A stretch of 64,000 bases of DNA from Thalassobacillus_A hwangdonensis (GTDB taxonomy: Bacteria; Bacillota; Bacilli; Bacillales; Halobacillaceae). Positions 41,075-49,855 of the stretch are shown piece after piece (the stretch's first letter is position 1; every line of letters begins with the position of its first letter). Where the stretch lies: the NCBI RefSeq assembly GCF_042675915.1, contig NZ_JBHTKL010000001.1, positions 682,001-746,000 on the forward strand, written 5' to 3'. The notes beneath the pieces are model-generated. The model was given only the letters and a program-made list of their open reading frames with translations, ran no database searches and was not told the origin of the DNA. The translations under genes and the position numbers were made by a program.

Positions 41075-42139
41075 ATGATTGAATTCAAGAATGTGACGAA
41101 AACCTATCCGGACGGGACAACGGCGATCAAGGACATGGACCTTTCTGTAAAAGAAGGCGAACTGCTCGCATTAATCGGCCCTAGTGGATGTGGGAAGACG
41201 ACGACGATGAAAATGATCAATCGTCTGATCGAGCCGACTTCAGGGACCATCTTGATACATAACAAGAAGATCAGTGAGTACAAGATTAATGAATTGAGAT
41301 GGAACATCGGGTACGTATTACAGCAGATAGCGTTATTTCCACATATGACAATCGAGGAGAATATATCGGTTGTCCCCGAAATGAAAAAGTGGAAGAAGAA
41401 AGACCTTTCCAAAAGAATTGATGAACTGATGGACATGGTAGGCCTTGATCCGGAGACGTACCGTAAACGGAAGCCGAGTGAACTCTCGGGCGGACAGCAG
41501 CAACGCGTAGGTGTTATCCGGGCTTTGGCTGCAGATCCTGATATCATTCTGATGGATGAGCCATTCAGTGCACTTGATCCGATCAGTCGGGAGCAATTGC
41601 AGACGGACATCCGTGAATTACAACAGAAAATCAGGAAGACGATCGTGTTCGTCACCCATGATATGGATGAAGCACTGGCATTGGGAGATCGTGTGTGTCT
41701 GATGAAAGAAGGCGAAGTCGTGCAACTGGATACGCCTCAGAATCTGATCATGCAACCGAAAAATGCATTCGTGAAGGATTTCATCGGGGAGAGGAAGTCT
41801 CCTTGGCAGACAGCAGTTGATGTAATGGTCGATGCTTCGGCAAGCAGGATCATTTCCCAAAAACAATATAGTGAAGGTGATTTCCCGAAACTTGGTGTTT
41901 ACAGCATCAAAGGAGAAGATGGCTCCTACCAAGGATCAATCAAAGACGGAGCAGCCATTGAACTTCCCGTACTGGAAAACAGCATGACATTGAAGAAAGC
42001 AGCAGACACCTTCGAGCATTCTGATGAGTCAGTACTTCCGGTCGTCAAAGGAAATCAGCTCGTTGGTACACTATCTTATAGAGACATCGTAGTTTATCTG
42101 AAAAGCAAAGTCTCTACAGATAACGGGGTGGTGCAGTGA
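41075..42139 (+). CDS. OpuCA/EgtV-type ABC transporter ATP-binding protein
   Basis: 354 residues. ABC module with Walker A GPSGCGKTT, signature LSGGQQQR, Walker B IILMDEPFSALDP and switch His VTHD; the C-terminal part (about 240-345) carries CBS-like sequence (LENSMTLKKAADTFEHSDES...GTLSYRDIV). The frame has three close starts; AAGGGGG best fits the ATG at 41075. It overlaps the next gene by one base. The arrangement with a fused permease/binding protein is shared by glycine betaine/choline OpuC-like and ergothioneine EgtUV importers. Confidence 0.87.
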   Translation: MIEFKNVTKTYPDGTTAIKDMDLSVKEGELLALIGPSGCGKTTTMKMINRLIEPTSGTILIHNKKISEYKINELRWNIGYVLQQIALFPHMTIEENISVVPEMKKWKKKDLSKRIDELMDMVGLDPETYRKRKPSELSGGQQQRVGVIRALAADPDIILMDEPFSALDPISREQLQTDIRELQQKIRKTIVFVTHDMDEALALGDRVCLMKEGEVVQLDTPQNLIMQPKNAFVKDFIGERKSPWQTAVDVMVDASASRIISQKQYSEGDFPKLGVYSIKGEDGSYQGSIKDGAAIELPVLENSMTLKKAADTFEHSDESVLPVVKGNQLVGTLSYRDIVVYLKSKVSTDNGVVQ

Positions 42140-43662
42140 TGGGAGACTTCTGGAATGTACTTGAACAAAGGCAGGATGTATTATTCGAAAAAATATGGGA
42201 GCATCTGCAGATTTCCATCATTGCACTCGTAATTGCAGCATTGATTTCCGTACCGTTAGGACTTCTATTGACGAGATACCAGCGGACGGCAGAGCCGATC
42301 ATCGGTGTAACAGCAATATTACAGACGATTCCAAGCCTTGCTGTCCTCGCATTTCTGATTCCATTCTTCGGAATTGGACAATTGCCGGCGATCATAGCGT
42401 TGACAGCTTATGGTCTTTTGCCGATTTTGAGAAATACGTACACAGGGATCAAGGAAGTCGACCCTGCATTGAAAGAGGCAGCTACAGGAATGGGTATGAG
42501 TTCATTCCGTCGCTTGTCCAAAATCGAACTTCCATTGGCAATGCCGGTCATCATGGCGGGAATCCGTACCTCTATGGTACTGATTGTCGGAACGACGACG
42601 ATCGCTGCATTGATCGGAGCAGGCGGACTAGGAGATCTGATCCTTCTCGGGCTCGATCGTGGTGGCGACGTGAATTTGATTTTACTTGGAGCGATTCCCG
42701 CAGCGCTACTTGCAATTATCCTTGATCTGATCCTGCGCATGTTCGAACGGACTTCAGCTAAATCAGGCTTCCGTTCTCTTGTGTCCTTACTGGTCATCGC
42801 AGCATTGATTGCAGTTGGACCGCTTGCATTCGGAGGCGGCAAAAAAGCAGATTTGACAATTGGAGCAAAGCTTAATGCAGAGCCGACCATTTTGATCAAT
42901 ATGTATAAGCTTCTGATTGAAGAGGAGTCGGATTTAACTGTAGATTTGATTCCGAATCTCGGTAAGACAGATGTCGTGTTTACTGCTCTACAGGAAGGGG
43001 ATATCGATATTTATCCTGAATTTACAGGAACCGTCCTTTTCCAGCTACTTGAAGAAGAACCAGAAAGCTATGAAGCAGAAGCGGTTTATCAACAGGCGAA
43101 AGAAGGCGTCGCAGAAATGTATGACATGGCATATTTGAAGCCGATGCAATACAACAATACTTATGCGGTCGCTGTCAAAAAAGAATTCGCTGGAAATAAT
43201 GACTTGAAAACGATTGGTGATCTAAGGAAGATTCAGGATCGGATTACAGCTGGTTTTACCCTGGAATTCAGTGATCGTCAGGATGGTTACCTCGGTATGC
43301 AGGAGTTGTACAACGTAGAATTTGCAAATGTGAAGACGATGGACCCTGGCCTCAGACAAGGAGCCATCAGGAACGATGAAGTCCAGGTCATCGATGCCTA
43401 TTCGACGGACAGCTACATGATCGAAGAAAATCTTACTGTGCTTGAGGATCCTGAGAATCTGTTCCCGCCATATCAAGGTGCTCCGTTATTACGAAAGGAA
43501 ACGTTGGATAAGTATCCGGAACTTCAGGAGATTTTGAATCAGCTCGCCGGAAAAATCACGGATGAACAGATGCAGGAAATGAACTATGAAGTCGACTATA
43601 ACGACGCAGATCCAGAAGATGTAGCGCGTGAATTTTTACAAGAAGAAGGTCTGCTTGAATAA
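42139..43662 (+). CDS. Fused permease / substrate-binding protein of a quaternary-amine-type ABC importer
   Basis: 507 residues. ABC permease with six helices in the first 220 residues (EAA motif EAATGMGMSSFRRLSKIELP) fused to an OpuAC/ProX-type binding domain from about 230 (KADLTIGAKLNAEPTILINMYKLL, later PYQGAPLLRKETL). Fusion of the two parts is typical of OpuBC/BusAB and of ergothioneine transporter EgtU. Substrate cannot be fixed by eye; compatible solute uptake fits a halophile, ergothioneine is the alternative. Second gene of a two-gene operon with the ATPase. Confidence 0.87.
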   Translation: MGDFWNVLEQRQDVLFEKIWEHLQISIIALVIAALISVPLGLLLTRYQRTAEPIIGVTAILQTIPSLAVLAFLIPFFGIGQLPAIIALTAYGLLPILRNTYTGIKEVDPALKEAATGMGMSSFRRLSKIELPLAMPVIMAGIRTSMVLIVGTTTIAALIGAGGLGDLILLGLDRGGDVNLILLGAIPAALLAIILDLILRMFERTSAKSGFRSLVSLLVIAALIAVGPLAFGGGKKADLTIGAKLNAEPTILINMYKLLIEEESDLTVDLIPNLGKTDVVFTALQEGDIDIYPEFTGTVLFQLLEEEPESYEAEAVYQQAKEGVAEMYDMAYLKPMQYNNTYAVAVKKEFAGNNDLKTIGDLRKIQDRITAGFTLEFSDRQDGYLGMQELYNVEFANVKTMDPGLRQGAIRNDEVQVIDAYSTDSYMIEENLTVLEDPENLFPPYQGAPLLRKETLDKYPELQEILNQLAGKITDEQMQEMNYEVDYNDADPEDVAREFLQEEGLLE

Positions 43663-43678
43663 TGAAGGAGGGAGAAAA

Positions 43679-44095
43679 ATGGCGTATCAGAATCCAGATC
43701 AGGATACGATCAGACGTGTGCTTGAGGAGTCTAAGACAATTGCAGTTGTAGGGTTATCCGATAAAGCCCACCGGACTTCCTATCAGATTTCCAAAGTCAT
43801 GCAGGAAGCAGGATACCGCATCATTCCGGTGAATCCGAACGTGGACGAAGTACTTGGGGAGAAGTCCTATCCGAATCTAAAAGCGATTGATGAGCCGATT
43901 GATCTCATCAATGTGTTCAGACGCTCGGAATTCTTACCTGAAATCGCACGGGAAGCAGCTGAAACAGACGCTGATATCTTCTGGGCGCAGCAGGGTGTCG
44001 AAAATGAGGAAGCTGCCAAGTTTCTGAAGGAACGGGATTTCACCGTTATCATGGATATGTGCATAAAAGTCGCACATGCGGTATTATTAAGATAG
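43679..44095 (+). CDS. yneT: CoA-binding protein YneT
   Basis: 138-residue Rossmann-fold CoA-binding domain (135 in B. subtilis): SKTIAVVGLSDKAHRTSYQISK at the nucleotide-binding turn, then IIPVNPNVDEVLGEKSYPNL and the terminal MDMCIKVAHAVL. AAGGAGGGAG precedes the ATG at 43679. Function beyond CoA binding is unknown. Conserved position before parE. Confidence 0.93.
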   Translation: MAYQNPDQDTIRRVLEESKTIAVVGLSDKAHRTSYQISKVMQEAGYRIIPVNPNVDEVLGEKSYPNLKAIDEPIDLINVFRRSEFLPEIAREAAETDADIFWAQQGVENEEAAKFLKERDFTVIMDMCIKVAHAVLLR

Positions 44096-44125
44096 AGCAA
44101 AGTTGAAAAATGACGAAACAATTAG

Positions 44126-44156
44126 AAAAATCCCTGTTATGGCAGGGATTTTTTCT
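44126..44156 (+). terminator. Terminator after yneT
   Basis: AAAATCCCTG / CAGGGATTTT around TTATGG with following T-run. Confidence 0.9.
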
Positions 44157-44240
44157 GGTTTGTGGAAAAAGAATAGTTGCGTATTAGTTCAAAAAAGCTA
44201 AAATAGAACAAGCGGTTCATTTCAAGTACGTTTACATATC

Positions 44241-44254
44241 AGAACGCTTGTTCT
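44241..44254 (+). promoter_or_regulatory. LexA-box-like site upstream of parE
   Basis: AGAACGCTTGTTCT is a perfect palindromic GAAC-N4-GTTC core, 46 bp before the parE start. Another imperfect GAAC...GTTC pair with a 5-bp spacer lies at about 44207-44219. parE is in the B. subtilis SOS regulon, which makes LexA binding plausible. Confidence 0.6.
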
Positions 44255-44299
44255 ATGATTAGAGAAAGAAGCACCATACGAGAAAGGGGTCGACAAAAG

Positions 44300-46252
44300 T
44301 TGGTCAAACAAACGCAAACATACTCAGATGATTCCATACAGGTATTAGAGGGGTTGGAAGCAGTACGCAAGCGCCCGGGGATGTATATCGGCAGTACCGA
44401 TCACCGGGGACTGCACCATCTCGTCTACGAAATAGTCGATAATGCAGTAGATGAAGCTTTGGCCGGCTTCGGAGAGCGGATCGTCGTCAGTCTTCATCCG
44501 GACGGAAGTGTTTCTGTCAAAGATGAGGGCCGCGGCATGCCGACCGGAATGCATAAAATGGGCAAGCCCACACCGGAAGTGATTCTCACAGTCCTCCATG
44601 CTGGGGGTAAATTCGGACAAGGCGGATACAAGACGAGCGGTGGTTTGCATGGTGTAGGTGCGTCGGTTGTCAATGCCCTGTCAGAATGGCTCGAAGTCAC
44701 GATTCACCGTGATGGACAGACCTACTACCAGCGCTTTGAAAAAGGCGGAGTACCAGTCACTTCACTGGAGAAGAAAGGGAACACTAGAAAAACTGGTACG
44801 ACCATCCGGTTCAAACCGGACCCGTCGATGTTCACGACAACCACATACAATTTCGAGACGCTTTCCGAGCGTCTCCGTGAAGCGGCATTCCTTTTGAAAG
44901 GTGTAGAAATACAGCTGCATGATCTTAAAAATGACCAGGAAGAAAGCTACCGCTTTGATGATGGTCTCGAAGCTTTCGTCCGTTATTTGAATGAGGATAA
45001 AGAAGTCCTGCATGATGTCGTCGCTTTTGAAGGTGAACACCAGGGAATCGAAATCGATTTCGCTTTCCAGTTCAATGACGGGTTCGCAGAAAGCATCCTT
45101 TCCTTCGTCAATAATGTCCGTACCAAGGACGGAGGTACACATGAATCCGGCGCTAAAACAGCGATTACAAGAATTTTCAACGAGCATGCAAGAAGGACCG
45201 GGCTATTGAAAGAGAAAGATAAGAACCTTGAAGGAAATGACATCCGTGAAGGTTTCACAGCGATTGTCGCTGCCCGCATCCCTGAAGAATTGCTTCAGTT
45301 TGAAGGTCAGACGAAGAGCAAGCTGGGTACATCGGAAGCGCGCTCTGCAGTCGATGCGATCGTTTCCGAGAAGCTGTCCTATTTCCTTGAAGAAAACCCG
45401 GATATAGCTTCATCACTGATCCGTAAAGGGATCAAAGCGAAGGAAGCACGTGAAGCAGCCAGAAAAGCAAGGGAAGACGCACGATCTGGTAAGAAGCGTA
45501 AACGGAAGGATACGATGCTCAGCGGGAAACTTACCCCTGCACAATCGAGAAACCCGAAAAAGAATGAACTGTACCTGGTTGAGGGAGATTCTGCGGGAGG
45601 GTCAGCGAAACAGGGCCGTGACCGGAAATTCCAGGCAGTCCTGCCGCTAAGAGGTAAAGTCATCAATACAGAAAAAGCGAAAATTGCCGATATCTTCAAA
45701 AACGAAGAAATCTCCACGATCATCCATACGATCGGGGCAGGAGTAGGTGGTGACTTCAATCTGGAAGACTGTAATTACGACAAAATCGTGATCATGACCG
45801 ATGCGGATACCGATGGTGCACATATCCAGGTGCTATTGCTTACCTTCTTCTACCGCTATATGCGGCCGCTTGTCGAAGCAGGTAAAGTATTCATCGCTCT
45901 TCCTCCGCTCTATAAAGTTTCCAAAGGGAAAGGCAAAAAAGAGCAGGTCGAGTACTCATGGGATGAAGATGGCATGAAGAAATCAGTGAATAAGTTCAAG
46001 AATGGATACATGATCCAGCGATATAAAGGTCTTGGGGAAATGAACGCAGACCAGTTATGGGAAACGACGATGAATCCGGAAACCCGTACACTGATCCGGG
46101 TTACGATCGATGATTTGGCAAGAGCAGAGCGGCGAGTGACCACTCTGATGGGTGACAAGGTTGAGCCAAGAAGAAAATGGATTGAATCCCACGTCGCTTT
46201 CGGATTAGAAGACGAAGCCAACATTCTGGAAAACGATAAAATTCAAGCTTAG
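44300..46252 (+). CDS. parE: DNA topoisomerase IV subunit B (ParE)
   Basis: ATPase subunit of topoisomerase IV, which unlinks daughter chromosomes. 650 residues: GHKL ATP site (IVDNAVDEALAG, DEGRGMPTG, TSGGLHGVGASVVNALS), transducer domain, then TOPRIM with EGDSAGGSAKQGRDRKFQAV and DADTDGAHI. The frame opens at an ATG at 44255, but GAAAGGGG supports the TTG at 44300, matching the 655-residue B. subtilis protein and leaving the LexA-like box outside the gene. parC follows 14 bp later. Confidence 0.95.
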   Translation: MVKQTQTYSDDSIQVLEGLEAVRKRPGMYIGSTDHRGLHHLVYEIVDNAVDEALAGFGERIVVSLHPDGSVSVKDEGRGMPTGMHKMGKPTPEVILTVLHAGGKFGQGGYKTSGGLHGVGASVVNALSEWLEVTIHRDGQTYYQRFEKGGVPVTSLEKKGNTRKTGTTIRFKPDPSMFTTTTYNFETLSERLREAAFLLKGVEIQLHDLKNDQEESYRFDDGLEAFVRYLNEDKEVLHDVVAFEGEHQGIEIDFAFQFNDGFAESILSFVNNVRTKDGGTHESGAKTAITRIFNEHARRTGLLKEKDKNLEGNDIREGFTAIVAARIPEELLQFEGQTKSKLGTSEARSAVDAIVSEKLSYFLEENPDIASSLIRKGIKAKEAREAARKAREDARSGKKRKRKDTMLSGKLTPAQSRNPKKNELYLVEGDSAGGSAKQGRDRKFQAVLPLRGKVINTEKAKIADIFKNEEISTIIHTIGAGVGGDFNLEDCNYDKIVIMTDADTDGAHIQVLLLTFFYRYMRPLVEAGKVFIALPPLYKVSKGKGKKEQVEYSWDEDGMKKSVNKFKNGYMIQRYKGLGEMNADQLWETTMNPETRTLIRVTIDDLARAERRVTTLMGDKVEPRRKWIESHVAFGLEDEANILENDKIQA

Positions 46253-46266
46253 AGGGGGATTTTCTT

Positions 46267-48717
46267 TTGGCTGAGACAGAGAAGTTTTTAGACTTACCAC
46301 TCGAAGAGGTCATCGGTGACCGCTTCGGAAGATACAGTAAATATATTATCCAGGAACGCGCCCTCCCAGATGCAAGGGATGGCCTGAAACCTGTACAACG
46401 TAGGATCCTGTATGCAATGCATCAGGAAAAGAATACACATGATAAGAATTTCCGTAAATCGGCAAAGACCGTCGGTACAGTAATCGGTAATTTCCACCCG
46501 CACGGGGATACATCCGTCTATGATGCAATGGTGCGCCTCAGTCAGGGCTGGAAAGTGCGGAAGAACCTTGTCGAAATGCACGGAAACAACGGTAGCGTCG
46601 ACGGGGATCCACCAGCAGCGATGCGTTATACAGAGGCACGATTGTCGAGTATTTCATCAGAGTTATTGCGTGATATCGAAAAGGAAACCGTCGATTTCAT
46701 CCCGAACTTCGATGATACGATCTACGAGCCTGTCGTGTTACCAGCAAAATTCCCGAACCTGCTCGTAAATGGATCAACAGGTATTTCAGCAGGCTATGCG
46801 ACAGACATCCCGCCTCATAATATCGGTGAAGTGATCGATGCTGTCATCAAAAAAATCGAAAAGCCTACTGCTACAGTCGATGAACTGATGCAGCACATCA
46901 AAGGACCTGACTTCCCGACAGGGGGAATCATACAGGGGCTGGATGGAATCAAAAAAGCATATGAGACTGGTAAAGGGAAAGTGATCCTTAGGGGACGGGC
47001 CGAAATTGAATCGCTTCGCGGCAGCAAACAGCAGATCGTGATCGACGAAATCCCTTATGAAGTGAATAAGGCGAACCTCGTCAAGAAAATGGATGAGCTT
47101 CGAATCGACCGGAAAGTGGAAGGGATTGCCGAGGTGCGTGATGAAACGGACCGTACCGGTCTTCGAATCGTCGTCGAACTGAAAAAAGATGCCAATAGTG
47201 AAGGTGTTTTGAATTACCTTTATAAAAACACCGACCTGCAGGTGACGTATCACTTCAACATGGTAGCGATCAAAGATAAGACGCCTACGCTTTTGAATTT
47301 GCATCAGATCATGGATGCTTACATTTCGCACCAGAAGGAAGTCGTTACACGTCAGTCCAAGTACGACTTGAAGAAAGCTCGAGCTAGGGCACATATCGTA
47401 GAAGGTTTGATCAAAGCGATTTCCATCCTCGATGAAGTGATTGCGACCATCCGTGCTTCGAAAGATAAGCAGGATGCGAAAAACCGTCTGATCGCTTCTT
47501 ATGATTTTACGGAAGAACAAGCAGAGGCGATTGTTACGTTGCAGCTTTACCGCTTGACGAATACGGATATTACATCGCTTGAAAAAGAAGCGGATGAACT
47601 ACGGAAGCGTATCGCTTACCTTGAGGACATCCTTGGCAATGAAATGAAGCTTTTGAAAGTCATCAAAGACGACTTGAAAAAGATGAAAAAGCAGTACAAT
47701 GATGACCGCCGTACGAAAATTGAAGATGAAATCGAAGAGCTTAAAATCAATCTTGAAGTGACCGTGGCCAGCGAAGACATCGTCGTAACCGTCACAAGAG
47801 ATGGCTATGTGAAACGGACGAGTCTACGTTCTTATGCAGCCTCGAATGGAAAAGATTTTGCGATCAAAGATGGCGATCATCTGTTGAGGCTATATGAGAT
47901 CAATACGACCGATAAACTGCTTCTGTTTACGAATAAAGGGAATTACATCTATCTTCCGGTTCACGAAATGCCGGATATACGTTGGAAGGATCTTGGTCAG
48001 CACTTGGCGAATCTGGTTCCAATCGACAAAGATGAAAAGCTTGTGGAAGCTTATCCGGTCCGGGACTTCAAAACCGATGAATATCTGCTCTTCTTTACGA
48101 AAAACGGCATGGTCAAGAAAAGTGAATTGTCTCTATATGAAGCACAACGTTACTCCAAACCGCTCGTGGCTGTTAAGCTTAAGGGCGATGATGAAGTGAC
48201 GAATGTGTTTATAACGAAAGGACACTCTGACATTTTCCTAGCGTCCAATACAGGATATGGCTTGTGGTACCACGAAAGTGAAGTGAATGCTGTCGGACAA
48301 CGTGCAGCGGGAGTAAAAGCGATGACACTGAAGGATGGAGAACATGTTGTAGGCGGACAGGTTTTCGATGACCTATCCGACCCATCAATTGTAATCATCA
48401 CCCATCGTGGCGCTGTCAAACGGATGCGGTTGAAAGAGTTTGAACAGACGTCCCGGGCGAAACGTGGTGTCGTCATGCTGCGAGAATTGAAATCGAACCC
48501 ACACCGACTGATCAATATGCACCTGACCGAATCAGGCCAGGAAGTAGTGATCATGACGGAAAAAGAGACGACAGAAACGATCAACCCGATGGACTATAAG
48601 GCGAACGATCGCTATAGCAATGGTTCCTACGTGGTCGATACGGATCAGAGCGGAACTGTCATCGAGTCGTGGATCCAACCTGTCTATGAAAAACCATATA
48701 CCGAAGAAGAAAATTAG
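46267..48717 (+). CDS. parC: DNA topoisomerase IV subunit A (ParC)
   Basis: DNA-cleaving subunit, 816 residues (806 in B. subtilis). GyrA/ParC winged helix with AKTVGTVIGNFHPHGDTSVYDAM (quinolone-determining region; Ser/Thr-equivalent position T in HGDTSVYD), active-site Tyr in AAMRYTEARLS, coiled-coil and a C-terminal beta-pinwheel lacking a perfect gyrase box, consistent with ParC rather than GyrA. TTG start at 46267 with AGAGGGGG upstream. Operon with parE. Confidence 0.96.
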   Translation: MAETEKFLDLPLEEVIGDRFGRYSKYIIQERALPDARDGLKPVQRRILYAMHQEKNTHDKNFRKSAKTVGTVIGNFHPHGDTSVYDAMVRLSQGWKVRKNLVEMHGNNGSVDGDPPAAMRYTEARLSSISSELLRDIEKETVDFIPNFDDTIYEPVVLPAKFPNLLVNGSTGISAGYATDIPPHNIGEVIDAVIKKIEKPTATVDELMQHIKGPDFPTGGIIQGLDGIKKAYETGKGKVILRGRAEIESLRGSKQQIVIDEIPYEVNKANLVKKMDELRIDRKVEGIAEVRDETDRTGLRIVVELKKDANSEGVLNYLYKNTDLQVTYHFNMVAIKDKTPTLLNLHQIMDAYISHQKEVVTRQSKYDLKKARARAHIVEGLIKAISILDEVIATIRASKDKQDAKNRLIASYDFTEEQAEAIVTLQLYRLTNTDITSLEKEADELRKRIAYLEDILGNEMKLLKVIKDDLKKMKKQYNDDRRTKIEDEIEELKINLEVTVASEDIVVTVTRDGYVKRTSLRSYAASNGKDFAIKDGDHLLRLYEINTTDKLLLFTNKGNYIYLPVHEMPDIRWKDLGQHLANLVPIDKDEKLVEAYPVRDFKTDEYLLFFTKNGMVKKSELSLYEAQRYSKPLVAVKLKGDDEVTNVFITKGHSDIFLASNTGYGLWYHESEVNAVGQRAAGVKAMTLKDGEHVVGGQVFDDLSDPSIVIITHRGAVKRMRLKEFEQTSRAKRGVVMLRELKSNPHRLINMHLTESGQEVVIMTEKETTETINPMDYKANDRYSNGSYVVDTDQSGTVIESWIQPVYEKPYTEEEN

Positions 48718-48726
48718 ATTTTATGT

Positions 48727-48758
48727 AACGCCCAGATTCTTATCTGGGCGTTTTTTTG
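48727..48758 (+). terminator. Terminator after parC
   Basis: AACGCCCAGAT / ATCTGGGCGTT around TCTT followed by TTTTTT. Confidence 0.92.
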
Positions 48759-48818
48759 TTGGCTCTCATAATGCGATTTTGAGGATACTTTAGGGTCCTT
48801 GACGAATAAGTAGAAAGC

Positions 48819-48935
48819 GTGGCGGGGAAACTACTCGCTTTCCTGAGGGGATGACGGCAAGCCTCCTCAGGCTTCGCCTTGTGGGGTCTTGCCAGTCATT
48901 CCATTCCCTCGGGAGTCTCGCAGTTTCCCCGACAC
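48819..48935 (+). repeat. Palindromic intergenic element, copy 4
   Basis: 117 bp bounded by GTGGCGGGGAAACT / AGTTTCCCCGACAC, sharing ACTACTCGCTTTCCTG and GGGAGTCTCGCAG with copy 1 at 22055 and in the same orientation. Fills the parC-tetR gap; nothing else is visible in that 417-bp interval except a probable tetR promoter. Confidence 0.85.
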
Positions 48936-49134
48936 CTTTGTAGATGTGGTGAAAACTCTGGCCCTACATGATTTTAAAAAATAAAGTCCAGGTAACGAAC
49001 ACGCTCAAGGAACTTTTCTTTTAATAGGAGGATCCGGAATCCACGACAAAAATCGTTTGTATTTTCAGAATACTGTGATAAAATAATCTCTGAACAGCAA
49101 TTGTATGTCATGTTTCACAGAAAGGGGATGGTGT

Positions 49135-49770
49135 ATGTCTCAGCTAAGGGAGAACATCATCAGAACATCACTCGATCTTTTTGAAAAACACGGGTTCCAC
49201 GGAGTGACCGTCAATCAGATCGTAGCGGAATCGAACACATCCAAGGGTGGATTCTATCATCATTTCCACTCGAAAGATGAGTTGCTCTTTGTCATTCACG
49301 ACACCTTCATTACATATGTATTGAAAGAAGCGAAAGCAGCCAACGAAATTCATCAGACGCCCACCAAGAAAATTCAATCCATCATCAAAGCATTCGTCAG
49401 AGTATTCGACCTCTATAAAGCCCACATTTCAGTATTCTATCAGGAAAGCATATATTTGAAGCCTGAATATGAAGAGCAGATCAAGCGTAAGCGAGATGAA
49501 TTCAAGTTCATGATTTTTCGAGTACTGGAAGAAGGACAGCAGACCGGACATTTCAGAAAGGAATTGCCGACTGAAATTACTGGTATGGCAATCCTCGGTA
49601 TGGTCAACTGGATTTATAAATGGTACCGGAAAGACGGTGTGAACAGTATCGAAGAAATTGCAGATGTTTATGTAGACCTCATTCTACATGCGATTTTACC
49701 TAAGGAGCACGGACAGTCCCAGGACTTTGCTTCACTGTTACTGGATCGGCCTTTTTTTTACGAATCATAG
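49135..49770 (+). CDS. TetR-family regulator of the downstream acyl-CoA operon
   Basis: 211 residues with an N-terminal TetR helix-turn-helix (ENIIRTSLDLFEKHGFHGVT, then ESNTSKGGFYHHFHSKDEL) and a helical ligand domain (TetR_C-like) that probably binds an acyl-CoA. The ATG at 49135 follows AAAGGGGATGG; the longer frame from 49105 is less likely. It is 85 bp upstream of the acyl-CoA dehydrogenase gene, and a palindrome in that gap looks like its operator. Confidence 0.88.
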   Translation: MSQLRENIIRTSLDLFEKHGFHGVTVNQIVAESNTSKGGFYHHFHSKDELLFVIHDTFITYVLKEAKAANEIHQTPTKKIQSIIKAFVRVFDLYKAHISVFYQESIYLKPEYEEQIKRKRDEFKFMIFRVLEEGQQTGHFRKELPTEITGMAILGMVNWIYKWYRKDGVNSIEEIADVYVDLILHAILPKEHGQSQDFASLLLDRPFFYES

Positions 49771-49803
49771 GAAACCGCTTACATTTATTTTTTTGGCTTG
49801 GAC

Positions 49804-49821
49804 AGACCAACCAGTCGGTCT
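49804..49821 (+). promoter_or_regulatory. Probable TetR operator before the acyl-CoA dehydrogenase gene
   Basis: AGACCAACCAGTCGGTCT is an imperfect 18-bp palindrome of the ACCNACN-NGTNGGT type seen in TetR operators, placed between tetR and the operon where a promoter (about TTGGACA, 49795-49801, and downstream TTTTAT) would be. Confidence 0.7.
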
Positions 49822-49855
49822 TTTATGAAAGGCTGGATAATTAGGAGGATGCGGA

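Noticed and set aside
44255..44299. ATG start of parE 15 codons earlier
   Set aside because: It directly abuts the LexA-like palindrome and lacks a ribosome binding site; GAAAGGGG supports the TTG at 44300, consistent with ParE length.
46786..47520. 244-codon minus-strand frame inside parC
   Set aside because: Shadow of parC codon usage on the opposite strand; no ribosome binding site or homology seen.
22055..48935. The repeated palindromic elements as a CRISPR array
   Set aside because: The copies are ~115 bp, kilobases apart and in both orientations; there are no regular spacers and no cas genes.
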